Origin: Vibrio coralliilyticus
GTDB lineage: Bacteria; Pseudomonadota; Gammaproteobacteria; Enterobacterales; Vibrionaceae
DNA: 64,000 bases
Assembly (NCBI RefSeq): GCF_024449095.1
Contig: NZ_CP024628.1
Span: forward strand, 1,054,001 to 1,118,000
Direction of reading: 5' to 3'
The notes beneath the pieces are model-generated. The model was not told where the DNA came from. It ran no database searches and saw nothing but the letters and a program-made list of their open reading frames with translations. Position numbers and translations under genes: made by a program. Each line of letters starts with the position of its first letter. Within the stretch, counting starts at the first letter, position 1. Below are positions 26,564 to 37,566 of this stretch, piece after piece.

Positions 26564-27532
26564 TCAATCGATAGCCTGCCAATGTGAAGGAGGAGCTAAC
26601 CCCCAACGCTGCATTTCTGTAGCTGAATAAATCGCTCGTCCCTGCTCTCCGATGATTATAGGGATTTGATCGGCACTTTCTCCGTCTAATATTTTATTCA
26701 CTAAGTTTGCTGCTTGCTTACCTTGGCTTTCTCCAAAAAGCACAACACCGCCACTTGCTTTCCCTTCACCGACAGCAAAGTCCCAAAAAGCAAATAAAGG
26801 AATCGTCGAATTTTCATTGGTCCATTGTAAAATCTGCTCTGAAGGAACGCTTTCTCCATGCTCATCTTTCAAAGTATGGTAAAGACCAATAATGATGATG
26901 GATACATTGTCGGCAGCAGCACTTTTAATGGCGCTTTCCCATTCATGCTGTGTAGAAAGAAGTAAAATTTCAGTTTCAATACCTAAGTTATCTTTGATCA
27001 TGTCATGTTGTCGCTCTATGTATTTGGCAGCAATCTTGGAAGTAATTCCAGAATCAAACATGACCCGTACTTTAAAATACCGCTCCGGATATATTACGCT
27101 GAGGTCGCCAAGAGTTTTAATATAAAGAGGAAGCTCTAGGACCCCTGTCACTTTAGCACTGCCTCGATACTGATAGAGTAGATAACGAGGATTGGCGTTC
27201 ACACCTAAAAACACAATAGGAATAGACTCTTTATACAATCTAGGGAGCATGTAGCTCAGAGCATTATCATCGCCCAGAATCACTACATCAGGTTGCAAAC
27301 TATAATAATAAGACAGGGCTTGATCCGCTCTAGCTTCAAACTCCTCCTTAGGTAACCTTTTGGTATCCATTTGGAATCGGTACAACACCGCAGATTGTGT
27401 TAAGGCCTCTTCAATCCCCTTCACGTAGCTTACATCCCATGGGTATTCCGCATGGTAACTTTCTATCAGCAGGACTTTTTCCGCTTGTGACACACTGGCA
27501 TAAAACAATAAACACAAAACAAGTCCCCTCAT
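26564..27532 (-). CDS. Periplasmic substrate-binding protein (ABC_sub_bind/TrpX type), probable sensor partner
   Basis: 322 residues with signal peptide (MRGLVLCLLFYASVSQAE). The two-lobed type I binding fold is seen in VLLIESYHAEYPWDVSYVKGIEEAL, DVVILGDDNALSYML and PIVFLGVNANPR. This family binds amino-acid-like or other small ligands. There is no permease or ATPase gene near it; instead a membrane histidine kinase is divergent 128 bases away. I infer that it feeds a ligand signal to that kinase. The ATG at 27532 has AGGAGG upstream, so I reject the longer frame. Confidence 0.82.
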   Translation of the reverse strand: MRGLVLCLLFYASVSQAEKVLLIESYHAEYPWDVSYVKGIEEALTQSAVLYRFQMDTKRLPKEEFEARADQALSYYYSLQPDVVILGDDNALSYMLPRLYKESIPIVFLGVNANPRYLLYQYRGSAKVTGVLELPLYIKTLGDLSVIYPERYFKVRVMFDSGITSKIAAKYIERQHDMIKDNLGIETEILLLSTQHEWESAIKSAAADNVSIIIIGLYHTLKDEHGESVPSEQILQWTNENSTIPLFAFWDFAVGEGKASGGVVLFGESQGKQAANLVNKILDGESADQIPIIIGEQGRAIYSATEMQRWGLAPPSHWQAID

Positions 27533-27660
27533 GGGCACCTCCTGAAAACGACACCTCACACTTTAGTTTAGAAGTAGAAACCATCTTTAGTGTGAATAGG
27601 TCATTATAAAACTTAATCAGCGCAAGCTATACTCAAGTAAAAACACGACTTTAGAGCCCT

Positions 27661-29592
27661 ATGAGCCGCAGCAAAAAAGTAGAAGAAAGTATCAACAACC
27701 CGTTATATAGCCGAATTGGTCGTCGCATCATTTTACTCATGGTGACATTAAGCAGTGTAGTAACACTGCTTACTACACTGCTGCAACTGTCATGGGACTA
27801 TGACAAAGAGTTCGATGATGTAGACCAAAGGCACGTCGAAATACGGGATGTTCATGCGAATTTGTTAGCTTCTTCTTTATGGTCGTTTGACTTGGTGGTT
27901 CTGCAGGAGAGGTTGGATGGATTAGTTAACTTACCTAAAATAGACTACCTTGAAGTGAACTCGGGCAATTACACATTCAACTCAGGAAAAAAAGTCACAG
28001 GCAATGTGGTGAAGGCCACCTATTTACTGACCTATCACGATCTTGATGATGGCCATACCGAGGATATCGGCACCATTTATGTTGAGTCAAATGCTCAAGA
28101 AATCTATGACTACCTTATTCAGCAATTCATTTCTACACTGCTTCTAAATGCCTTCAAAACCTTACTCGTGTGCTCAGTGATGATGTTCATCTTCCACGCC
28201 AGTGTTAATCGTCGAGTTTTTCAGATCGCACAATATTTGAGAGCCTTTAACCCTCGTCATCCCAGCCCACCTTTAGTTTTAAAACACAAGCGTTGGATAA
28301 CAGAGAAAAACGATGAGCTCGACTGGCTTGGCGAAGGTGCAAACAAGATCAGTAGTAATATCACCCTGCTCTACAATAACATCAAAGAAGAGCAAGAACG
28401 TTTGGCCGATTTTACTCATGTCTCTTCAGACTGGCTGTGGGAAACCAATGAGCTTGGACAACTCACCTACTGTTCCGAGCCTATGAAAGAAGTCCTCGGG
28501 CTGACGACGGTTCATGGACTTAGCTTCTCTGATATTCCTGATTTGCAAGAAGCGACAAAACTACATAAGGCCATTGCAAAGCGCAATGACTTCACTCAAG
28601 TTGAAGAAAGTGTCACGATCCACAGCATCACTCGACACCTTCTATTCCAAGCCAAAGCCCGCTATGAGAATAGTCATTTCTTAGGTTTTCGAGGCACGGC
28701 AATCAATATCACCGAACTTAAATTAACCCAGATTGAGCTAGAAGAACTCAACCAAAACCTTGAGCGTATGGTGGCTTCCAGAACCTTGGACCTCAAACAA
28801 AGTATGGAGCAGTTGCAAGAGGCGCAAAACAAGTTAGTTGAATCAGAGAAGTTAGCCGCACTCGGTGGGTTAGTTGCAGGGGTCGCACATGAAGTGAATA
28901 CGCCACTCGGCATCGCTGTAACTGCAACATCAGTAATACGAGACGCTACACGTGAACTCAACGCCGCGTTTGCCGCACAAACTTTGACCAGCAGTCAGTT
29001 TGAAATATTAATGAAACGGATGTCAGACAGCAGCCAAATGTTGGAACACAACTTAAGCCGCGCTGCCAAACTGGTTAAGGACTTCAAACAAACCGCCGTA
29101 GATCAGGTCTCCGAAGCACGTTCTCAATTTAATGTACAGCAAGTATTGGAAGCTCTATTAGCCAGCTTACACCCTGAAACTCGCAAGATCCCTGTCGAAC
29201 CTCTTTTGACAGGAGATAACACCATTTTAATGAATAGCTTACCCGGTGTACTAACGCAGATTATTTCCAACTTAGTGATGAACAGTATCAATCATGCCTT
29301 TGAGCAGCAGCCTAATGCGGCGATCAGCATTCATTTCTATCAAGTTGATGACATGGTCTTATTTGAATATCGTGATAACGGCAGTGGGGTTGAAGAGTCA
29401 CTCCATCAAAAAATATTTGAACCTTTCTATACAAGCAAACGAGGGCTGGGTGGCTCAGGACTCGGGTTAAACTTGGTGTTCAACTTAGTCAAACAAAAAT
29501 TAAAAGGAGAGCTGGAATTCAGCTCTCAACCAGGAGAAGGTGTAATGTTCAAGCTCATTTTGCCAATGAACTTACCTCCAGAATCCGAATAA
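27661..29592 (+). CDS. Membrane sensor histidine kinase
   Basis: 643 residues. Two membrane segments (about 22-44 and 156-180) enclose a periplasmic sensor of about 110 residues. Then come a PAS domain (about 245-355), a coiled coil, and HisKA with H410 in GLVAGVAHEVNTPLG. The HATPase has EYRDNGSGV and GGSGLGLNLVF. There is no receiver of its own. It is divergent from the binding-protein gene and converges with a receiver-DUF3369-HD-GYP gene 10 bases away, a likely cognate partner. Confidence 0.9.
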   Translation: MSRSKKVEESINNPLYSRIGRRIILLMVTLSSVVTLLTTLLQLSWDYDKEFDDVDQRHVEIRDVHANLLASSLWSFDLVVLQERLDGLVNLPKIDYLEVNSGNYTFNSGKKVTGNVVKATYLLTYHDLDDGHTEDIGTIYVESNAQEIYDYLIQQFISTLLLNAFKTLLVCSVMMFIFHASVNRRVFQIAQYLRAFNPRHPSPPLVLKHKRWITEKNDELDWLGEGANKISSNITLLYNNIKEEQERLADFTHVSSDWLWETNELGQLTYCSEPMKEVLGLTTVHGLSFSDIPDLQEATKLHKAIAKRNDFTQVEESVTIHSITRHLLFQAKARYENSHFLGFRGTAINITELKLTQIELEELNQNLERMVASRTLDLKQSMEQLQEAQNKLVESEKLAALGGLVAGVAHEVNTPLGIAVTATSVIRDATRELNAAFAAQTLTSSQFEILMKRMSDSSQMLEHNLSRAAKLVKDFKQTAVDQVSEARSQFNVQQVLEALLASLHPETRKIPVEPLLTGDNTILMNSLPGVLTQIISNLVMNSINHAFEQQPNAAISIHFYQVDDMVLFEYRDNGSGVEESLHQKIFEPFYTSKRGLGGSGLGLNLVFNLVKQKLKGELEFSSQPGEGVMFKLILPMNLPPESE

Positions 29593-29602
29593 AAGTAGCG
29601 CT

Positions 29603-31153
29603 TTAGTCAGGAAGCGAATTACGGATTTCGATGAATTCATCCCAGTGCTGAACAAGTAATTCAACCAGTTCTGGTTCAAAATGCTTGCCCTTTTGCGCCA
29701 CCAGTTCGACCATAATATCTTCATCACTCCATGGTTCTTTGTAGCTGCGTTTAGCCCCTAATGCATCAAACACGTCAGCTAACGCCGTAATTCTTCCGGT
29801 GACCGGGATATCTAAGCCAGACAAACCATTTGGGTACCCAGTGCCATCCCACTTTTCATGGTGATAGCCTGCAATTTCCTTAGCAACGGTAATCAGTCGA
29901 CGCTTGGACTTGCTGAGAATATCCACCCCATAATCGACGTGCTTTTTCATGATCTCCCACTCTTCTGCATTAAGTTTTCCGGGCTTATGCAGAATAGAAT
30001 CTGGAACCGCAACTTTACCCACATCATGCAGAGGTGAGGCATGTTTAATCATTGAAGCATCATACTCACTTAAACCATATAGCAATGCCAACTTTTCACT
30101 GAAAAGAGAAACACGTTGCACGTGGGCACCTGTCTCTTTACTGCGCGCTTCCACCGCATTTGCTAAGTTGTAAACCAACTCTTTGGACGTTTCACGGATA
30201 TCAAGCATCAAACTGAGATTCTCAAAAGTCAGCCCTATGTTCTGCATGTAGATTTCAAGCAACTGCATATCCAGCTCGGTCAACTCTCTGCTGACATTCA
30301 CATATAAGATGCAATCGACACCCTGATCATCATGCGTATAGAGCACATAGGCATCACCAAAATTCTCAGACTTCTGCCCCTCAAAAACCCGCTTGCATCG
30401 TTCTGCCACTACTTCTGGTAACTTTTCAAAGGCGCATTCACTGTAGTAATCGACGAAACTCCCCGTGGCAGCAAGTGTTAAAGCACGTGATTCTTCACCA
30501 TTCGGTCTTGGTTGAACAATGCAGTAAAGAGCAGATTGATCCAGCTTGAGTAATGAGGTCAGTTGCTCCAACACTGAAGTCGCATAAGCTTGCAAAGTAT
30601 TGGTGTTTTGAACATAGGCTGAAGCTTCTATCACCTTGCTTAAGCCTTTTTTTTGCTGCTCAATCAGACACAAATCCCGATAAGAGCGAAGCATAGAGTA
30701 AAGTAAGGTCTTCAGCTTTTGTGTCGTCAGTTCGGTTTTTTCTTTGTAGTCATCGATTTCATATTCACGAATCACCGTATCTTCCGGTGCTTGCCCTGCC
30801 TGCCCTGTTCGCAAAACAAGGCGAACCAAGCCATTACCTAACTCTTCACGAACATATTTGACTAATTCCAAGCCCGCATGTTCTGTTTCCATCACCACGT
30901 CGACAAGAGCAAGCGCGATATCCTCAGATTCTCGGAAAATGTCTTTCGCTTCTGCTGCGGAATAGGCAGAGATGAGATCGAGATACCTGCCCTCAAACTC
31001 AAAATCTGACAGAGCCAGTTTCGTCACCTGATGCATTTGCTCATCATCATCAATGAGAAGCACTTTCCACGGTGGAGCCAAACGCTCAGCAGCACGGTTA
31101 TCTTCACTGATTTCAGGCTGTTCTGACTGTCGATGGTCCGCAAACAATTCCAT
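29603..31153 (-). CDS. Response regulator with DUF3369 and HD-GYP phosphodiesterase domains
   Basis: 516 residues. Receiver (about 28-150) with acidic residues D35-D37 and phosphoacceptor D85 (ALALVDVVME). A DUF3369 domain (about 170-310) resembles GAF. HD-GYP (about 325-505) has SPLHDVGKVAVPDSILHKPG and HHEKWDGTGYPNG, so c-di-GMP hydrolysis is expected. It probably completes a sensing route with the adjacent kinase and periplasmic binding protein. It is the second HD-GYP regulator in the window. Confidence 0.92.
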   Translation of the reverse strand: MELFADHRQSEQPEISEDNRAAERLAPPWKVLLIDDDEQMHQVTKLALSDFEFEGRYLDLISAYSAAEAKDIFRESEDIALALVDVVMETEHAGLELVKYVREELGNGLVRLVLRTGQAGQAPEDTVIREYEIDDYKEKTELTTQKLKTLLYSMLRSYRDLCLIEQQKKGLSKVIEASAYVQNTNTLQAYATSVLEQLTSLLKLDQSALYCIVQPRPNGEESRALTLAATGSFVDYYSECAFEKLPEVVAERCKRVFEGQKSENFGDAYVLYTHDDQGVDCILYVNVSRELTELDMQLLEIYMQNIGLTFENLSLMLDIRETSKELVYNLANAVEARSKETGAHVQRVSLFSEKLALLYGLSEYDASMIKHASPLHDVGKVAVPDSILHKPGKLNAEEWEIMKKHVDYGVDILSKSKRRLITVAKEIAGYHHEKWDGTGYPNGLSGLDIPVTGRITALADVFDALGAKRSYKEPWSDEDIMVELVAQKGKHFEPELVELLVQHWDEFIEIRNSLPD

Positions 31154-31320
31154 TTCTTGTCTAACCCCTTAATTACATTTCTCTAACTTAAGGTTTAGCA
31201 CAAACTTATAGAAAAGGCTTACCTAGTAAATCAAACCGTTGCTTTTTTGTTGGTAGGCTCAGGTTTTTGATAACTCAGCAAATTTGAACATCGGATAGCT
31301 CGGGTGACCACTATTTTCAT

Positions 31321-32325
31321 TTACTGAATTTGATATACGGTTTTACGCTCAATGAGTGTAGGTTCTAGTTGAACGACTTGCGGCTCTGTTTCGCCACCAT
31401 CGAGTTTTTTAAGCAATGCTTCAACGGCGGCTTTACCTAATCGATATTTAGGTTGATGGATAGTAGTTAACGCTGGTGTCATGAACTTAGAAATTTGAAT
31501 ATCGTCGTAACCGACAATAGAAAGGTCTTGAGGAATACGAATCCCCTTTTCATTAGCCGCATTGATCACCCCCATTGCCATCATGTCATTACACACAAAT
31601 ATAGAGCTTGGAAGCGGGCCTTTGGCATGCATTTTAATAAAGGCCTCATGGCCGCCTTCACATTCAAAGTCAGCTTCAATAATCCAATTTGGATTAAATT
31701 CTAAGCTCGCTTCAATTAACGCACGTTTATAACCTTCGTAACGCATTTGTGCTTGGTGTTTAACCAAAGGGCCGGTTATACAACCTATTTCTTTATGACC
31801 AGCTTCAATCAAATGCTTAGCAGCCATGTAGCCACCGCGTAGCGAGTTGTCCTGAATTTTATCACTGGTAAATAACATCGGTCCCCAGTCCATGACAACA
31901 ACAGGAATATCAGGGTACTTTTCGAAGACATCGATACGTTCACCTTCCAATGATGAACACATCAAAATTAAGCCATCTACACGCTTTTGTAATAAGGTGT
32001 TGATCGACTCACGCATGCGTTCGTTATCCCCTTCAGTATTACAAAGGATCAAATTATACCCTTGCTGATAGCAACTACGTTCAACCCCTTTCACGACCTC
32101 ACCAAAGAAGGGGTTCGTCGAAGTGGTCACGAGCATACCAATGGTTTTGGTACGATTCATCTTAAGGCTACGTGCAAGCGCGGAAGGCGTATAGTTGAGT
32201 TCCTGAGCAGCTTTGTTCACCCGCTCAGAGATTTCTTCACTCACATAACGAGATTTATTAATGACATGACTGACAGTTGAAGTGGAAACACCGGCGAGCC
32301 GGGCAATATCTTTCATTGTAGCCAT
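31321..32325 (-). CDS. rbsR: Ribose operon repressor, LacI family
   Basis: 334 residues. The LacI helix-turn-helix is at 2-50 (MKDIARLAGVSTSTVSHVIN), followed by the hinge PSALARSLKMNRTKTIGMLV and a periplasmic-binding-protein-like ribose domain. Close to E. coli RbsR. AAGGAG lies before the ATG. It is the last gene of rbsDACBKR, so the repressor is made from the operon it controls; a perfect palindromic operator lies upstream of rbsD. Confidence 0.95.
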   Translation of the reverse strand: MATMKDIARLAGVSTSTVSHVINKSRYVSEEISERVNKAAQELNYTPSALARSLKMNRTKTIGMLVTTSTNPFFGEVVKGVERSCYQQGYNLILCNTEGDNERMRESINTLLQKRVDGLILMCSSLEGERIDVFEKYPDIPVVVMDWGPMLFTSDKIQDNSLRGGYMAAKHLIEAGHKEIGCITGPLVKHQAQMRYEGYKRALIEASLEFNPNWIIEADFECEGGHEAFIKMHAKGPLPSSIFVCNDMMAMGVINAANEKGIRIPQDLSIVGYDDIQISKFMTPALTTIHQPKYRLGKAAVEALLKKLDGGETEPQVVQLEPTLIERKTVYQIQ

Positions 32326-32347
32326 GTAATTATCTCCTTATCTTTGA

Positions 32348-33268
32348 CTAACTGTATTGCTCCAGAAAAGCGTCAACTTCAGCTCGACTAGGGATTGAAG
32401 TCTGTGCGCCAAAACGTGTGACGGAAATGGCCGCGGCAGCGTGAGCAAACTTTATCGCCGATTCTAGTGGTAAATCTTCCAATAAACCAGTGACTAAGGC
32501 CCCATTAAAGGTATCACCTGCAGCGGTTGTGTCTGTTGCTTCAACTCTGAAGCCTGGGATTAGTTCACCACGGCCATTCTGACTTAGCCATACTCCTTTA
32601 GCCCCGAGCGTGATCAATACGATTTCTATACCTTTACGGTGAAGTGCATTTGCTGCTTCTTGGGCTGACTCGTTATCGATAACCGTCACACCAGTAAGCA
32701 CTTCTGCTTCAGTCTCATTTGGGGTAATCACATCAATACAAGCAAGCAGCTCATCCGATAACTCACGCGCAGGCGCTGGGTTAAGGATGACGTTAGTTCT
32801 AGACGCTTTCGCGACTTTCGCGGCTTTTTCAATGCCACACATCGGCGTTTCCAACTGCATAAGAAGATAGTTGGCCTGACGGATTCGCTCTAGATCAACT
32901 TCAATCGCGTCTTCAGTCAACTTCGCATTCGCCTCTGCAGAAATACAAATACTGTTCTCACCGCTTTCAGCTACCTGAATCATGGCAATTCCGGTCGGAC
33001 AATTTGGCTGCATTTTGACGCCAGCAATGTTGATGTTGTCCATTTTGAAGTTTTCACGAATGTTGATACCAAACGCATCATCACCAACGCAGGCGATAAA
33101 TCCAGTATCTGCGTTTAATCGGGCAGCCGCTACGGCTTGGTTTGCCCCTTTACCACCAGGGATAACTTGATAATTGCGACCATGTAACGTCTCGCCCGGG
33201 CGAGGAAAAGAAGGCACTTGGAGAACATGGTCAGCGTTAACACTACCTAATACCACTAACTTATTCAT
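32348..33268 (-). CDS. rbsK: Ribokinase
   Basis: 306 residues of the PfkB family. The N-terminal signature GGKGANQAVAAARL and the C-terminal catalytic signature TDTTAAGDTFNGALV, with the base Asp, are both present. It phosphorylates ribose to ribose 5-phosphate after uptake. It lies 22 bases upstream of rbsR and 137 bases after rbsB, a gap holding a hairpin. Confidence 0.96.
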   Translation of the reverse strand: MNKLVVLGSVNADHVLQVPSFPRPGETLHGRNYQVIPGGKGANQAVAAARLNADTGFIACVGDDAFGINIRENFKMDNINIAGVKMQPNCPTGIAMIQVAESGENSICISAEANAKLTEDAIEVDLERIRQANYLLMQLETPMCGIEKAAKVAKASRTNVILNPAPARELSDELLACIDVITPNETEAEVLTGVTVIDNESAQEAANALHRKGIEIVLITLGAKGVWLSQNGRGELIPGFRVEATDTTAAGDTFNGALVTGLLEDLPLESAIKFAHAAAAISVTRFGAQTSIPSRAEVDAFLEQYS

Positions 33269-33349
33269 ACGGTTATCCTCGGTTCAATGGAACCTTACTA
33301 ATTTGGAACGGGAATAATAAGTTTGCACTCTCGCAAAAGCGCAAGCCTA

Positions 33350-33398
33350 TTTGCCCTCTTCCCCAAAACGACAGGTTGAAAATAGAGAAAAGGGCAAA
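33350..33398 (-). other. Intercistronic inverted repeat between rbsB and rbsK
   Basis: TTTGCCCT (33350-33357) and AGGGCAAA (33391-33398) can pair in the mRNA just after rbsB. Such hairpins often protect the abundant binding-protein message or reduce read-through. There is no T-run, so a true terminator is unlikely. Confidence 0.4.
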
Positions 33399-33405
33399 AT
33401 AACGA

Positions 33406-34284
33406 TTACTTGGCAATCACTTTAAGTGGTACTGGGATGTACTCTTCTACAGCCTGACCTTTCAGTACTTTGTCTGCAGCTTCAATCCCCAGTGAGCCAA
33501 TCAGATCTGGCTGTTGTGCGACTGTTGCCGCCAGTTTGCCGCGATTCACTGCTGCAATACCATCTTCAGTGCCATCAAAACCAACAATCATCACGTCTTT
33601 ACCTGATGCTTGAACAGCACGTAAAGCACCCAGTGCCATTTCATCGTTCTGAGCAAAAACGGCTTGCACATTTGGGTTAGCAGCCAAGAGGTTTTCCATT
33701 ACATTTAGGCCTTTGGTGCGGTCAAAGTCAGCGGGCTGGCTGGCCAGCAGCTCCATCTCACTGCCTTTAACTGCGTTCATAAAGCCTTCACCACGTTCAC
33801 GCGCAGCTGATGTACCCGCAATACCTTCTAACTGGATCACTTTTGCTTTTTCACCCACTTTTTCCATGATGAAGTGACCTGCCATTTCACCGCCGACTAC
33901 GTTATCAGAAGCAATATGGCTAACGACATCACCACGACTTGCACCACGGTCTAGTGTCAATACAGGGATCTTTGAGCGGTTAGCCATGCGAATTGCATTG
34001 GAAACGGCATCAGAGTCTGTCGGGTTAATCAGAATTGCCTTCACGCCACGTACCGTGAGGTCTTCCACATTTGATAGCTCTTTGCTTGGGTCATTTTGTG
34101 AATCAAGAACAATCAGGTCATAGCCCAGCTCTTTCGCTTTCGCTTCAGCACCATCTTTCATCGTAACGAAGAAAGGGTTATTTAGCGTTGACAGTACGAT
34201 GGCCATCGTATCCTGCGCTTGCGCCGAAACAGAGACGGTGGATGAAAGAAGTGCAGCAGAGATAAGAGTTGCGAGTTTTTTCAT
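33406..34284 (-). CDS. rbsB: Ribose-binding periplasmic protein
   Basis: 292 residues. Signal peptide [23 protein letters not shown] is followed by the mature protein from [16 protein letters not shown], as in E. coli RbsB. It delivers ribose to RbsAC and can also serve chemotaxis. The ATG at 34284 is chosen because AAGGA lies upstream and it gives a standard signal peptide; the frame is open 15 codons further. Confidence 0.96.
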   Translation of the reverse strand: MKKLATLISAALLSSTVSVSAQAQDTMAIVLSTLNNPFFVTMKDGAEAKAKELGYDLIVLDSQNDPSKELSNVEDLTVRGVKAILINPTDSDAVSNAIRMANRSKIPVLTLDRGASRGDVVSHIASDNVVGGEMAGHFIMEKVGEKAKVIQLEGIAGTSAARERGEGFMNAVKGSEMELLASQPADFDRTKGLNVMENLLAANPNVQAVFAQNDEMALGALRAVQASGKDVMIVGFDGTEDGIAAVNRGKLAATVAQQPDLIGSLGIEAADKVLKGQAVEEYIPVPLKVIAK

Positions 34285-34342
34285 TGTGTTTAGTCCTTGT
34301 GTAGGGTGGCTCGGAGTACTTACCTCCAAGCCTTTTTATGAA

Positions 34343-35326
34343 TTACTTGTTCTTGTTGTCGACCAGTACAGCCAGCAGAATAACCACAGCTTTAGCGATC
34401 ATCTGGTAGTAAGATGAAACGTCGAGCAAGTTCAGAGCGTTGTTGAGGAAGCCGATGATAAGCGCACCAATTAATGTGCCCATGATCCGACCCTTACCGC
34501 CCATAAGGCTAGTACCACCAAGTACAACGGCAGCGATGGCATCCAGTTCATAGCCCATACCAGCCGTTGGCTGAGCAGAAGAAAGACGAGATGTGATAAT
34601 GATGCCCGCTAGTGCAGACAACAGGCCACATATAGCGTAAACACCAATCTTAACGCGATCGACGTTGATGCCAGATAGGCGTGTCGCAGATTCGTTACCG
34701 CCTAATGCATACACATAGCGGCCAAAGCGCGTGTGGTTAAGTAGGTACCAGGCCGCAGCGAAAACGATCACCATCAACCAGACTGGAACCGGAATGCCCA
34801 AAGCGTAACCTGTACCAAACCATGCGAAAGCATCAGCGGTATCGGTAAAGCCTGTCGAAATTGGACGACCATCGGTGTAAACCATAGTGACGCCACGCAA
34901 CAAGGTCATGGTTACCAGTGTTGCGATAAACGCTTGCACCTTGCCTTTGGCGATGATGATACCGCTGATCGCACCCAATGCCGCTCCAGCAAACAAGGCT
35001 GTTGGAACCGCGACCAATACAGGCACTTCCAAAGCGATCAAACTGGCGGCAAAGGCACCACATAAGGCCAGAACCGAGCCGACACTCAGATCAATACCTG
35101 CGGTCAAGATAACCAACGTCATACCTACTGCAATAATTGCGTTTACGGAGGTCTGACGCAGAATGTTAAGAATGTTATCGACCGTAAAAAAGTTGGGGTT
35201 AAGGAACGATACAACAACAATCAGGAAGATAAGTGCAATGAGCGACTTTTGTTCAATCAGCCACTCTTTGCTGAACAGCTTCTTGCTGCCCGCTTCGTTT
35301 GGTTTGCTCATGGTATTAGTACTCAT
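34343..35326 (-). CDS. rbsC: Ribose ABC transporter permease
   Basis: 327 residues with 8-10 hydrophobic segments in the BPD_transp_2 pattern. The conserved loop [18 protein letters not shown] contacts the ATPase. The start overlaps the rbsA stop by four bases (ATGA), with GAGGAAG upstream, so both parts are made in step. Confidence 0.96.
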   Translation of the reverse strand: MSTNTMSKPNEAGSKKLFSKEWLIEQKSLIALIFLIVVVSFLNPNFFTVDNILNILRQTSVNAIIAVGMTLVILTAGIDLSVGSVLALCGAFAASLIALEVPVLVAVPTALFAGAALGAISGIIIAKGKVQAFIATLVTMTLLRGVTMVYTDGRPISTGFTDTADAFAWFGTGYALGIPVPVWLMVIVFAAAWYLLNHTRFGRYVYALGGNESATRLSGINVDRVKIGVYAICGLLSALAGIIITSRLSSAQPTAGMGYELDAIAAVVLGGTSLMGGKGRIMGTLIGALIIGFLNNALNLLDVSSYYQMIAKAVVILLAVLVDNKNK

Positions 35327-36828
35327 GCTGCTTCCTCATTTATTTCTTTGCCTACTGCACACGCCAACAACTTCTCCTGATCGGCGTCTTTGGCATCAAA
35401 CTCACCACTAATGCGACCTTCATGCATCACGATGATGCGGTCGCTCATTCCCAACACTTCCGGCATTTCTGAAGAAACCAGAATGATACTCATGCCATCG
35501 GCTTTGAATTTGTTGATGAGCTGGTAAATTTCTTTCTTTGCACCGACATCGACACCACGGGTGGGCTCATCAAGGATCAGTACTTTAGGTTTAGTCATCA
35601 GACCTTTCGCTATCGCCACCTTCTGCTGGTTACCACCAGATAGATTGCCAATGATCTGATCGCGAGTTGGGGTCTTGATGTTGAAGAGTTTGATGAAGTC
35701 TTCGACAGCAACCACTTCATCGCTATGCTGAATTCGACCACCTTTGGTCAATTTATCCAGAGAGCAAAGCGACATGTTCTCTTTTACTGACAAGCCCAAG
35801 ACTAAGCCGTCACCCTTACGGTCTTCAGAGATGTAAGCAATGCCGTTTGCAAGGCCATCTTGTGGGCTCACTGGGTTGATGGTTTTGTTATTCAGATTGA
35901 TTACCCCACGCTCACTGGGTAAAGCGCCATAGATAACTTTCATCAACTCAGTGCGCCCAGCCCCCATCAAACCCGAGACACCGAGTATCTCACCACGCTG
36001 CAGTTTAAAACTGACATCGTGAACACCAGATCCCGTTAGTCCAATCACTTCAAGGCAAATGTCGCCATGTTGAACGTCAATGCGTGGGTATTGCTCATCT
36101 AGCTTACGACCAACCATCATTTCAATCAGTCCATCTTCGTTGGTAGACGCTACAGAGCACTCTCCAATGAACTTTCCGTCACGAAGCACTGTGATGTCAT
36201 CGCAGATTTCAAAGATCTCTTTCAAACGGTGAGAGATATAAACAATGCCGCAACCTTGCTCACGCAGTTCGCGAATCACGCTAAACAAAGACTCGGTTTC
36301 GGTATCCGTCAGTGCATCGGTCGGTTCATCCATAATGATGACTTTCGACTCAAACGACAGTGCTTTAGCAATCTCAACCATCTGCTGTTCACCGAGACTG
36401 AGCTCACCCAACAATTGTTTAGAGCTGTGCTTAACATTGAGCCTTGCTAAAAGCTTGTCGGCTTCGGCGTACATCTTATCCCACTGAATACGCCCCATTG
36501 CGCCTGTAAATTCTCGGCCAAGGAAAATGTTTTCAGCGATGGTCAATTCAGGGATCAGGTTAAGCTCTTGGTGAATGATACTGATGCCAGCTTCCTGTGA
36601 ATCACGTGGGCCATTAAACGCAGCTGGCTGACCTTGGTAATGAATACTGCCTGAATCTTTACTGTAGATCCCAGTAAGCACCTTCATCAAGGTGGATTTA
36701 CCCGCGCCATTTTCACCCATCAAAGCCATAACTTTTCCGGAGTAAACGTTCAGGCTGGCTTTATCCAGTGCTTTCACACCGGGAAATGCCTTCTCAATTT
36801 CGCTCAGTTGTAGGATAGCTTGAGTCAT
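35323..36828 (-). CDS. rbsA: Ribose ABC transporter ATPase
   Basis: 501 residues with two ABC domains. The first has a complete Walker A ([14 protein letters not shown]) and signature LSLGEQQ. The second has the degenerate Walker [14 protein letters not shown] and signature [15 protein letters not shown], typical of sugar-type fused ATPases. It powers ribose import together with RbsC and RbsB. Confidence 0.97.
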   Translation of the reverse strand: MTQAILQLSEIEKAFPGVKALDKASLNVYSGKVMALMGENGAGKSTLMKVLTGIYSKDSGSIHYQGQPAAFNGPRDSQEAGISIIHQELNLIPELTIAENIFLGREFTGAMGRIQWDKMYAEADKLLARLNVKHSSKQLLGELSLGEQQMVEIAKALSFESKVIIMDEPTDALTDTETESLFSVIRELREQGCGIVYISHRLKEIFEICDDITVLRDGKFIGECSVASTNEDGLIEMMVGRKLDEQYPRIDVQHGDICLEVIGLTGSGVHDVSFKLQRGEILGVSGLMGAGRTELMKVIYGALPSERGVINLNNKTINPVSPQDGLANGIAYISEDRKGDGLVLGLSVKENMSLCSLDKLTKGGRIQHSDEVVAVEDFIKLFNIKTPTRDQIIGNLSGGNQQKVAIAKGLMTKPKVLILDEPTRGVDVGAKKEIYQLINKFKADGMSIILVSSEMPEVLGMSDRIIVMHEGRISGEFDAKDADQEKLLACAVGKEINEEAA

Positions 36829-36852
36829 AATTGGTCCTCAGTCTCAAACGGC

Positions 36853-37272
36853 TTAAAACACAACGCCCGCTTGAAAAATAACGTTCGCATAAGGTGTACA
36901 TTCACCAGTTCGGACAACAGCACGGCTATGTTGCGTGCGTGTTTTGAATTCTTCATGTGATACATAAGTCACTGTGATTGCTTTTCCTGTCGTTTCCTCT
37001 TCAACACGCAGTTCCGAAATCAAAGCTTCATGGTGTGTTGGACTAACAGACGCAAACTCTTCTGCAATCACTACCCCTTCAATCTGTGATTCTGAAAGAA
37101 TTACTCGAACCGTTTCTAGAAAACTCGGAACCCCATGGGTCAAGGCTAGGTCTAGACGCTGAACTTGCTCTGGGATTGGCAGGCCAGCATCACATATCGT
37201 GATTTCATCAGTATGGCCTAGTGATGCGACCAAGTAGGAAAGTTCAGAATTTATCAGGGTACTTTTTTTCAT
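36853..37272 (-). CDS. rbsD: D-ribose pyranase
   Basis: 139 residues matching RbsD along the whole length (HTDEITICDAGLPIP, and the C-terminal RTGECTPYANVIFQAGVVF with the conserved Tyr-Ala-Asn). It converts the pyranose form of ribose to the furanose used by ribokinase. It is the first gene of the operon, 63 bases from the RbsR-type operator. Confidence 0.96.
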   Translation of the reverse strand: MKKSTLINSELSYLVASLGHTDEITICDAGLPIPEQVQRLDLALTHGVPSFLETVRVILSESQIEGVVIAEEFASVSPTHHEALISELRVEEETTGKAITVTYVSHEEFKTRTQHSRAVVRTGECTPYANVIFQAGVVF

Positions 37273-37334
37273 TTCATTGACCTATCGAATGCACGTTCAA
37301 ACTGCAATAACCTTCACTTTTATTAACAAAAAAC

Positions 37335-37354
37335 TCATCGAAACGTTTCGATGA
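37335..37354. promoter_or_regulatory. RbsR operator upstream of rbsD
   Basis: TCATCGAAACGTTTCGATGA is a perfect 20-base palindrome with the central CGAAACGTTTCG core of LacI-family ribose operators. It lies 63 bases before the rbsD start, as expected for autoregulation by RbsR encoded at the operon's end. Confidence 0.88.
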
Positions 37355-37566
37355 AATCATAAGCTCTACCGGCATTTTTGCGAGAGTCTCATTCATAGAG
37401 TGTGAAACGGATCTTTAATTGATGTTTCTGACAGCACCAAACAGTGACCTAATTCACCGAATTTAACGTTTAGAAAGCATCTAAAATGCAACTTATCACT
37501 CGCAATTTACACACTTGGTTTATGATTTTAGGTATAGTGACGCAAACAAAATTACAGAGAAAAACC

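Noticed and set aside
37400..37416. Possible CRP site (TGTGAAACGGATCTTT) upstream of rbsD
   Set aside because: The right half does not match TCACA, so the site is too weak to list.
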